This document shows positions 6,329 to 10,759 of a stretch of DNA of 10,759 nucleotides, in pieces. The notes under the pieces are model-generated. The model did not search any database and was not told the origin of the DNA. It saw only the letters and a list, made by a program, of their open reading frames with translations. How positions within the stretch are numbered: position 1 is the first letter of the stretch; every line of letters begins with the position of its first letter. The translations under genes were made by a program, and so were the position numbers. This stretch comes from Frankia sp. (GTDB lineage: Bacteria; Actinomycetota; Actinomycetes; Frankiales; Frankiaceae): the NCBI GenBank assembly GCA_019689615.1, contig JADGHD010000115.1, positions 1 through 10,759 on the forward strand, given 5' to 3'.

Positions 6329-6991
6329 ATGCACGTGGTGATCCTCGGGTGCGGCCGGGTGGGCTCGGCGCTCGCGCTCGAGGTCGAGCGGTTCGGGCAC
6401 ACCGTCGCCGTCATCGACCAGGAGCCGCGCGCGTTCCAGCGGCTGCCGGCGTCGTTCACCGGCCGGATGGTCACCGGGGTGGGCTTCGACCGGGACACGC
6501 TGATCGAGGCCGGGATCGAGAAGGCGGAGGCCTTCGTCTCGGTGTCCAGCGGCGACAACTCGAACATCATCGCCGCCCGGGTGGCCAGGGAGATGTTCGG
6601 CGTGCGGCGGGTGGTGGCCAGGATCTACGACCCCCGCCGGGCCGAGGTCTACGAGCGGCTCGGGATCCCGACCGTCGCCACCGTGCGCTGGACCCGGGAC
6701 CAGATGCTGCGCCGGCTGCTGCCGGAGGCGGTCACCCCGGAGTGGGAGGAGCCGTCCGGCCGGGTGGTGATCACCCAGCTCTCCCCGGACAGCGGCTGGG
6801 TCGGCCGGCCGGTCAGCGAGCTCGAGCGGGCCGCCGGGATCCGGGTCGCCTGCGTGACCCGCTACGGGGAGGGCCTGATCCCGGACGCGCGCACGGTGGT
6901 GCAGGACGGCGACATCCTGCACGCGGCCGTGGCGCGGGGCCGCGCCGCCGAGGCGGACGCGATCGTGCGCTCCGCGCCCGAGCCGGACTGA
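6329..6991 (+). CDS. ceoB: TrkA/RCK-type potassium uptake regulatory protein CeoB
   Basis: This cytosolic peripheral protein binds NAD(H)/ATP-type ligands and gates a membrane potassium transporter. The 220-residue product has an RCK_N (TrkA_N) Rossmann fold at about 1-125, with GCGRVG at 7-12 and the acidic end of strand 2 at Asp30 (VAVID). Further marks are SSGDNSNI (73-80) and VVARIYDP (95-102). An RCK_C (TrkA_C) domain covers about 140-215. It is a half-length TrkA with one N-C pair, as expected for the actinobacterial CeoB/CeoC arrangement where two unlike subunits replace a fused TrkA. The ATG is 7 nt after a -10 box, and the open frame upstream lacks homology. It reads divergently from the KimA-like transporter and is followed 24 nt later by ceoC. 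No TrkH/TrkG gene lies in the window, so its membrane partner is inferred, not seen. Confidence 0.92.
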   Translation: MHVVILGCGRVGSALALEVERFGHTVAVIDQEPRAFQRLPASFTGRMVTGVGFDRDTLIEAGIEKAEAFVSVSSGDNSNIIAARVAREMFGVRRVVARIYDPRRAEVYERLGIPTVATVRWTRDQMLRRLLPEAVTPEWEEPSGRVVITQLSPDSGWVGRPVSELERAAGIRVACVTRYGEGLIPDARTVVQDGDILHAAVARGRAAEADAIVRSAPEPD

Positions 6992-7005
6992 TCATCACTG
7001 CCGAC

Positions 7006-7010
7006 GGGAG
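7006..7010 (+). promoter_or_regulatory. Ribosome binding site of ceoC
   Basis: GGGAG lies 5 nt before the ATG at 7016, in the 24-nt gap after the ceoB stop. In contrast to ceoB, ceoC has a normal Shine-Dalgarno site, as expected for the second gene of an operon whose first gene is leaderless. Confidence 0.6.
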
Positions 7011-7015
7011 CTGGG

Positions 7016-7699
7016 ATGGGCCGCAGGGTTGTGACGATCGCCGGCGCCGGCAAGGTCGGCCGGTCGATCGCCGCCGAGCTGCTGGAGAACGGCCGCGAGG
7101 TGCTGCTCATCGAGCGCGACCAGCAGAAGATCCGACCGGAGGCGGTGCCGGGCGCCCGCTGGCTGCGGGCCGACGCCTGCGAGCTGTCGTCGCTGGAGAC
7201 CGCTGGGCTCGCCGAGTGCGCGGTGATGGTGGCCGCGACCGGCGACGACAAGGTCAACCTGGTGGTGTCGCTGCTGGCCAAGACGGAGTTCGGGGTGCCG
7301 CGGGTGGTCGCCCGGGTGAACCACCCGAAGAACGAGTGGCTGTTCACCGAGGCGTGGGGGGTCGACGTCGCCGTCTCCGCGCCGCGCATGCTGACCGCGC
7401 TGGTCGAGGAGGCGGTCAGCGTGGGCGACCTGGTCCGGCTGATGAAGTTCCGCCAGTCCGACGCCTCGCTGGTGGAGCTCACGCTGACCGAGGACTCGCC
7501 GGTGGCCGGCCAGCCCATCGGGGAGCTGTCGCTGCCCACGGACGCCGCGCTGGTGGTCATCCTGCGCGACGGGCAGGCCGTGGTGCCCTCGCCGGACAGC
7601 ACGCTGGAGACGGGTGACGAGGTGCTCGCCGTGGCCGTCACGCCCGAGGCCGAGGAGGCCCTCGGCCGGCTGCTCGGCGCCTCCCCAGCGTCCGCCTGA
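7016..7699 (+). CDS. ceoC: TrkA/RCK-type potassium uptake regulatory protein CeoC
   Basis: This is the second RCK subunit, 227 residues. The Rossmann motif is GAGKVG at 10-15, with Glu33 ending strand 2 (LLIERD), which favours NAD(H)-like binding. ATGDDKVNLVVSLLAK (74-89) and VVARVNHP (97-104) are typical of TrkA_N. A TrkA_C domain covers about 145-213, and the segment ETGDEVLAVA (198-207) is its usual ending strand. It differs enough from CeoB that the two are probably separate subunits of a heteromer, not a recent duplication. It is co-transcribed with ceoB and converges on the DUF3159 gene with 36 nt between stops. From family knowledge, RCK_C domains can bind ligands such as c-di-AMP; nothing in the sequence proves that here. 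Confidence 0.92.
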   Translation: MGRRVVTIAGAGKVGRSIAAELLENGREVLLIERDQQKIRPEAVPGARWLRADACELSSLETAGLAECAVMVAATGDDKVNLVVSLLAKTEFGVPRVVARVNHPKNEWLFTEAWGVDVAVSAPRMLTALVEEAVSVGDLVRLMKFRQSDASLVELTLTEDSPVAGQPIGELSLPTDAALVVILRDGQAVVPSPDSTLETGDEVLAVAVTPEAEEALGRLLGASPASA

Positions 7700-7703
7700 G
7701 CGC

Positions 7704-7723
7704 GCCCGCCGCAGCCCGCGGGC
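7704..7723. terminator. Possible shared terminator between ceoC and the DUF3159 gene
   Basis: GCCCGC (7704-7709) pairs with GCGGGC (7718-7723) around an 8-nt loop, in the 36-nt gap between two converging stops. The inner palindrome GCCCGCGGGC (7714-7723) is an alternative fold. The stem is short and has no U tract on either side, so the call is weak. Confidence 0.35.
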
Positions 7724-7735
7724 CAGGGAGCTGCG

Positions 7736-8518
7736 TCAGTCCTGGTGGCGGTTGGTGTCGGAGGCCTGGCTCGCCGCCGCTGCGGCGACCCTCGCCGAGC
7801 CGGGCTTCGGGCCGTAGCGGGCCGGCGGGGCGATCCGGCGCACGATCGCGACCGTGGCGACCACGGCCAGGCCGAACAGCGGCAGGCCGAGCGCGATGTT
7901 CGCCGCCGCCAGCCAGCCCTCCTCCCCCGCCAGGTAGAGCACGCCCTGGATGCCGAACCGCAGGGCGAACACCGCGATCCAGACCCCGGTCGCCCACCAG
8001 GCGGCGCGGCGCATGTCCGGGTCGTGCCGCCAGCGGGAGTAGCGCGGGTCGAGGCCGGCCATGACGTAGCCGGCGAGCGGCCGGCCGACCAGCAGCGAGC
8101 CGACGCCGATCGCGATCGACGCCGCGTTCTTCAGGATGCTGGGGAGGAAGTAGTCCTTCGCCGAGCCGGTGCGCGACGCCACGAAGGCGGCCACGCCGAC
8201 GGCGAGCAGGCCGGAGAAGGCCTGCTGCTTCGGCTCGCGGCGGGCGATCCGCAGCACGAAGATCACCACGGCGACGACGACCGCGGTCACGATGCCCGCG
8301 GTCAGCCCGGCCTCCGCGTTCACCATCACGAACGCGACCGTCGGCAGCGCGCTGTCGACGATCCCCCGCGGGCCGCCGATCGCGTCCGACATCGTGATCT
8401 GCATCGGCCCGGCGCCATCCGGGCGGGCGGGCCCGGTCTGGCCGGCCACCGGCCGGTCCTGGGGGCTGGACTGCGCCGGCCGCGGCACGCGGTCGTCGAA
8501 CTGGCTGGGACGGGGCAT
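7736..8518 (-). CDS. DUF3159 family integral membrane protein
   Basis: The product is 260 residues. Residues 1-45 are Pro/Gln/Asp-rich and likely cytosolic and disordered. Then comes the family block around IGGPRGIVDSALPTVAFV (47-64), followed by about five to six membrane segments: roughly 57-73, 74-92, 100-115, 133-150, 174-193 and 204-226. KDYFLPSILKNAAS (121-134) and a basic loop DPRYSRWRHDPDMRR (157-171) lie between them. The tail (228-260) is polar. Function is unknown; the family is common in actinobacteria, and its relative in M. tuberculosis is Rv2693c in the same position beside ceoC. The ATG at 8518 has only a poor ribosome site (a stronger GGAGG is 16 nt away, too far), so an internal ATG such as that for Met39 or Met43 remains possible. 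It probably shares a transcript with the OB-fold gene 133 nt upstream. Confidence 0.82.
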   Translation of the reverse strand: MPRPSQFDDRVPRPAQSSPQDRPVAGQTGPARPDGAGPMQITMSDAIGGPRGIVDSALPTVAFVMVNAEAGLTAGIVTAVVVAVVIFVLRIARREPKQQAFSGLLAVGVAAFVASRTGSAKDYFLPSILKNAASIAIGVGSLLVGRPLAGYVMAGLDPRYSRWRHDPDMRRAAWWATGVWIAVFALRFGIQGVLYLAGEEGWLAAANIALGLPLFGLAVVATVAIVRRIAPPARYGPKPGSARVAAAAASQASDTNRHQD

Positions 8519-8552
8519 GAGGCTCGCGGTCCACCCTCCTGGACGGCACGGT

Positions 8553-8569
8553 CCGGCGGCGTTCGCCGG
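8553..8569 (-). other. Small hairpin between the OB-fold and DUF3159 genes
   Basis: CCGGCG (8553-8558) pairs with CGCCGG (8564-8569) with a 5-nt loop. It sits 83 nt past the OB-fold stop and about 35 nt before the DUF3159 start on the minus strand. It may be an attenuator, a processing site, or chance in G+C-rich DNA. Confidence 0.25.
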
Positions 8570-8651
8570 CCACTCCCGCCCAGTGTGACAGCCGTGTGGC
8601 GCGAGCCCCGCCCAGCGGCGCCGCCGGCAACCCGCCGCCGGCCGGGACCGG

Positions 8652-9035
8652 CTACGGGGGCGTGGGCGCCGGGAGCAGCTCGTAGCGCGGATTGAAGATC
8701 ACCGTTCGCCGTTCGTCCCGGCTGACCCGGCCGAACGCCTTCAGCGAGCGGCCGGCCTCGATCCCGGGGATCTGCCGGCGGCCGAGGAAGACCAGGGTCA
8801 GCGAGCCGCTGCCGTCGTAGACCTCGGCCTCCAGCGATGGCCCGCCAGCCCGGTTGCGCACGGTCACTGACCGGATCGTGCCGGCCACGCACGCGTCCTG
8901 GTGGTCCTGGCAGGCGCACATCGGCGTGGCGCCCTCGGCCTTGGATGCGCGCTGCAGGTCCTCGGCCTCAAGCTCGTCCTGGGCCGCTGTCAGCCGGTGC
9001 AGGGTGCGCCCCCACCAGCCGGGTTGCTCCGCCAC
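8652..9035 (-). CDS. Small OB-fold nucleic-acid-binding protein
   Basis: The product is 127 residues. An N-terminal helical part (about 1-33) reads GWWGRTLHRLTAAQDELEAE. It is followed by a cysteine cluster MCACQDHQDAC (39-49; Cys40, Cys42, Cys49), then an OB-fold from about 50 to 120: VAGTIRSVTVR, LEAEVYDGSGSLTLVFLGRR, IPGIEAGRSLKAFGRV, and TVIFNPRYELL as the last strand. OB-folds of this kind bind single-stranded nucleic acid; the target is unknown. The M. tuberculosis relative is Rv2694c at the same place. I chose the GTG at 9035 because GGAGG precedes it by 4 nt (tight but usable) and homologues begin there; the open frame runs back to 9104 with another GTG at 9056. The stop is TAG at 8652-8654. 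The gene is in line with the DUF3159 gene and dut, suggesting a shared role in nucleotide or DNA maintenance, which is only inference. Confidence 0.82.
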   Translation of the reverse strand: MAEQPGWWGRTLHRLTAAQDELEAEDLQRASKAEGATPMCACQDHQDACVAGTIRSVTVRNRAGGPSLEAEVYDGSGSLTLVFLGRRQIPGIEAGRSLKAFGRVSRDERRTVIFNPRYELLPAPTPP

Positions 9036-9361
9036 GGCTCCTCCGATTCCCGTCACCGCCGCCGCCAACCTGGGGCCAGATGGCCCAGGAGACCTGGCCG
9101 GCACTCCCGCGGGGACGTGCCGACATCCGCCGGAAACACCCGCGAAAAGGAGTGTGCACCCAAGAATCGAGTCAGAACACAGGCCGTGTGATAACGATCT
9201 CAGGCAGTAAGGCGACAGCTACCGGACGCCCGCACACGGCGCCGGGCCGCGTCGCCGCCGGGCGCTGGCCGCGCTTCGGCGGGGCCACGGCGCCCGGGGC
9301 GGACAGCCTCGCGGCCGCCGCGGCGCCGCCCGCGGCCCGGCGTGGCCGCGGCCGCCGCCGG
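9036..9361. other. 326-nt intergenic region between DUF3710 and OB-fold genes
   Basis: Its left half (about 9110-9230) is the least G+C-rich stretch of the right arm and may carry the promoter of the OB-fold operon, but I find no convincing -35/-10 pair. Its right half is packed with G+C-rich hairpins. A short plus-strand frame VHPRIESEHRPCDNDLRQ ends at 9210; its AAGGAG is too close to the GTG to serve. I see no credible gene on either strand. Confidence 0.5.
9266..9336 (-). terminator. Hairpin pair after the DUF3710 gene
   Basis: Two stems lie here. The first from the gene is GCCGCGG (9317-9323) with CCGCGGC (9330-9336), loop 6 nt, 26 nt past the stop. The second pairs 9266-9274 with 9279-9287, with one G-G mismatch, and has a TTCG loop on the plus strand (CGAA in the minus transcript). 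Neither has a U tract. They could end the dut-DUF3710 transcript, or a plus-strand transcript from the left. Confidence 0.45.
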
Positions 9362-10105
9362 TCAGCGGACCTCGGCGATCCTGGCGCCGGGGACGGGCAT
9401 CCCCGGCCGGCCGGAGCGGCTGTCGGTGCCCGGGCCGGCCCGCCCGGCGGCCCTGGCGGCGGCCGCGGCCTGGGCGCTCTCGGCCACCTCCTTGGGCAGC
9501 CGCAGCGGGAGCGGGTCGCGCACCGGCATGGCCTCCTCGCCGCGGACCACGACCAGCAGCCGCAGGACCTTGTCCAGCAGCGGCGCCTGCGCCGGGTCCA
9601 GCGCGCCCGGGCCGGTGAGCACGGCCCGCAGGAACCAGCGCGGCCCGTCGACGCCGATCATCCGCCCGGGGACCACCTGGCCCGGCGTCGGGGTGGGCAG
9701 CGTGAGCTCCAGCTCGGGGCCGTACCGGCCGGTGACCGTGCGCGGCTCGCGGCCGCCGGCCCGCAGCTGCTCGATGATGTCGGCGCGGACCGCGTCCCAC
9801 AGCCCGCTGCTCTTCGGCGCGGCGAAGACCGCGAGCTCCATGGCGCTGCGGCCGTCGGCGACGACGACGCTCATCGGCCGCCCGCTCGACTCCTCGACCT
9901 GGAACTGCACCTGGATGCCCTGCAGCGCCGGCACCCGCAGGGCGCCGACATCCAGCCGCTGGACGTCGTCGCGAGGGGCGAGGGCCACGTCGTACGGGCC
10001 GTCGGGATCACCAGGCGGGGCCGGTGCCTCGTCCGGTTCCTCGTCGAGCTGGGGCGTCTCGTCGTCCACCCTGTCGCGCCGCTTGCGACCGCGCCGGAAA
10101 ACCAT
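9362..10105 (-). CDS. DUF3710 family conserved hypothetical protein
   Basis: The product is 247 residues, soluble, with no signal peptide or membrane segment. It begins with a very basic stretch FRRGRKRRDR (3-12), then an acidic Pro-rich linker (14-36). The folded DUF3710 core is about 37-195: RLDVGALRVPALQGIQVQFQ (50-69), a short strand SVVVADGRSAMELAVFAAPK (79-98), GLWDAVRADIIEQL (101-114), ELELTLPTPTPGQ (131-143), RMIGVDGPRWFLRAV (148-162) and VVVRGEEAMPVRDPLPL (185-201). A poly-Ala helix (211-221) and a Gly/Pro/Arg tail end it. The function is unknown; the tie to dut is conserved in actinobacteria (Rv2696c beside dut in M. tuberculosis). I chose the ATG at 10105 because AGGGAAGG and AGGAG precede it and family members start with MxFRRGR-like sequence; the frame is open to 10183 but lacks homology. 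It follows dut by 90 nt. Confidence 0.85.
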   Translation of the reverse strand: MVFRRGRKRRDRVDDETPQLDEEPDEAPAPPGDPDGPYDVALAPRDDVQRLDVGALRVPALQGIQVQFQVEESSGRPMSVVVADGRSAMELAVFAAPKSSGLWDAVRADIIEQLRAGGREPRTVTGRYGPELELTLPTPTPGQVVPGRMIGVDGPRWFLRAVLTGPGALDPAQAPLLDKVLRLLVVVRGEEAMPVRDPLPLRLPKEVAESAQAAAAARAAGRAGPGTDSRSGRPGMPVPGARIAEVR

Positions 10106-10168
10106 GGCCTTCCCTCTCCTGCTCCTGCTGTGCTGCCGAGCGGAACTCGACACCCCGGGCCTCGCCGA

Positions 10169-10190
10169 CGGCGGCTGGGACACGCCGCCG
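10169..10190 (-). other. Hairpin between dut and the DUF3710 gene
   Basis: Bases 10169-10175 (CGGCGGC) pair with 10184-10190 (GCCGCCG) around an 8-nt loop. The stem starts 5 nt after the dut stop on the minus strand. It could be a partial terminator or an RNA processing/stability element that sets different levels of the two proteins. Confidence 0.4.
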
Positions 10191-10195
10191 GAGGG

Positions 10196-10693
10196 TCACC
10201 GGGCCAGGCCCGGGCCTGCCGGCGCCGTACCCGCCTGGGACGCACCGGCCGGGGCGCCGGCGAACCCGCCGGTCGAGCCGAACCCCCCGTCGCCACGCCC
10301 CGAGGCCGGCAGCTCGTCGACCGCGCGAAACGTCGCGTGTTCCACCCGTTGCACCACGAGCTGGGCGATCCGGTCGCCACGCGACAACCGGATCGGCTCG
10401 GTCCGGTCCGTGTTGATGAGAACGACTTTGATCTCTCCACGGTATCCGGCATCGACGGTACCGGGTGCGTTGACGACCGAGAGCCCGTGCCGCGCGGCCA
10501 GCCCACTGCGCGGGTGGACGAACGCGGCATACCCGGGCGGCAGCGCGATCGCGATCCCCGTCCCGACCACGGCCCGTTCGCCAGGAGCGAGCGTGACGTC
10601 CTCGCGGGTCACCAGGTCGGCGCCGGCGTCGAACGGCTGGGCGTAGGTGGGCAGCGGCAGGTCCGGGTCGAGCCGGCGGACCAGCACCTCCAC
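10196..10693 (-). CDS. dut: Deoxyuridine 5'-triphosphate nucleotidohydrolase (dUTPase)
   Basis: dUTPase hydrolyses dUTP to dUMP and pyrophosphate, keeping uracil out of DNA and supplying dUMP for thymidylate synthesis. It is a cytosolic homotrimer. All five family motifs are present: DAGADL (22-27), PRSGLAARHG (61-70), APGTVDAGYRGEIKV (76-90) with catalytic Asp81 and Tyr84, RGDRIAQLVVQ (105-115), and the Gly-rich phosphate loop RGDGGFGSTGG (133-143). The 165-residue length exceeds the usual 150-155 because of a Gly/Ala/Pro tail after motif 5. The GTG at 10693 gives a normal N-terminus (EVLVRRLDPDLPLP), but the upstream frame is open to the window edge through homopolymer sequence, and no good ribosome site is visible, so the true start could lie a few codons upstream. 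It leads the dut-DUF3710 transcript. Confidence 0.95.
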   Translation of the reverse strand: MEVLVRRLDPDLPLPTYAQPFDAGADLVTREDVTLAPGERAVVGTGIAIALPPGYAAFVHPRSGLAARHGLSVVNAPGTVDAGYRGEIKVVLINTDRTEPIRLSRGDRIAQLVVQRVEHATFRAVDELPASGRGDGGFGSTGGFAGAPAGASQAGTAPAGPGLAR

Positions 10694-10759
10694 CCCCGCT
10701 GGCCCCCCCGGGCCGGCGGGGGGGGGGGTTTTAAAAAAAAGAAGCGGGCGGCGCGATTG
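10694..10759. other. Homopolymer-rich right edge upstream of dut
   Basis: This stretch should hold the dut promoter and ribosome site. Instead it has C runs, 11 consecutive G (10718-10728), TTTT (10729-10732) and eight A (10733-10740). Such tracts are out of character for this genome and resemble the noisy end of a contig. I recognise no promoter or gene in it. Confidence 0.5.

Noticed and set aside
4127..6991. 954-residue open frame on the plus strand opposite the transporter
   Set aside because: Only its last 220 codons (from 6329) are a gene, ceoB. The rest mirrors the transporter gene and has Gly/Arg/Asp-rich composition typical of antisense frames in G+C-rich DNA.
6349..7617. 422-residue plus-strand open frame across ceoB and ceoC in another frame
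   Set aside because: Arg/Gly-rich out-of-frame reading of two clearly recognised genes.
9155..9210. Short plus-strand peptide after AAAAGGAGT in the DUF3710/OB-fold gap
   Set aside because: The ribosome-site-like sequence lies only about one base from the GTG, and the peptide has no conserved feature.
9305..9361. Dense GCGGCCGC/CCGCGG palindromes as a possible origin or attachment site
   Set aside because: They fit G+C-rich terminator-like stems after a gene; there is no direct-repeat pair, integrase gene or DnaA-box cluster nearby.
1..10759. Mobile element, CRISPR array, phage or defence system
   Set aside because: No transposase, integrase, spaced repeats or defence-type domain was seen, and all recognised genes belong to a conserved chromosomal neighbourhood.

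Overview
The window is chromosomal DNA from a very high G+C actinomycete. G and C dominate every third codon position, and GTG starts and GGAGG-type ribosome sites are common. The gene order is close to the one I remember around Mycobacterium tuberculosis Rv2682c-Rv2697c (dxs1, a TRAM methyltransferase, an APC permease, ceoB, ceoC, three conserved hypotheticals, dut). Sequence style and order suggest a Frankia-like or related filamentous actinomycete, but that placement is from memory and was not tested by a search.

Layout from left to right. Bases 1-90 are G/C homopolymer tracts plus a 14-bp hairpin that looks like the dxs terminator. dxs (91-2034, minus) makes DXP for the MEP isoprenoid pathway. 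A 451-nt gap (2035-2485) holds a probable dxs promoter and a hairpin that may end the next operon. A two-gene minus-strand operon follows: a KimA/APC-type potassium transporter (4115-6199) and then, three bases after its stop, an RlmD/TrmA-family RNA m5U methyltransferase (2486-4111). A 129-nt divergent region (6200-6328) separates this operon from ceoB and ceoC (6329-7699, plus), two TrkA/RCK potassium-transport regulators. ceoC converges on a minus-strand set read from the right edge: dut (10196-10693), a DUF3710 protein (9362-10105), an OB-fold protein (8652-9035) and a DUF3159 membrane protein (7736-8518).

How it works together. The centre of the window reads as a potassium module. The transporter keeps the residues I recall as ion-coordinating in Bacillus KimA, and the divergent ceoBC pair supplies two different nucleotide-binding regulatory subunits. 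No TrkH/TrkG/KtrB channel subunit lies in the window, so these RCK proteins may gate the KimA-like protein instead. Both divergent genes have a TANNNT -10 box exactly 7 nt before the start codon, which predicts leaderless mRNAs in both directions. The dut side combines nucleotide-pool hygiene with three poorly understood actinobacterial proteins.

Most of this is conserved actinobacterial core genome rather than a mobile island: I found no IS element, CRISPR array, tRNA or rRNA. The less ordinary points are the KimA-RCK pairing, the twin leaderless promoters with a repeated TGGCCCAGG element, an alanine-rich insertion inside the Fe-S loop of the methyltransferase, and homopolymer-rich sequence at both edges that may be poor-quality assembly.
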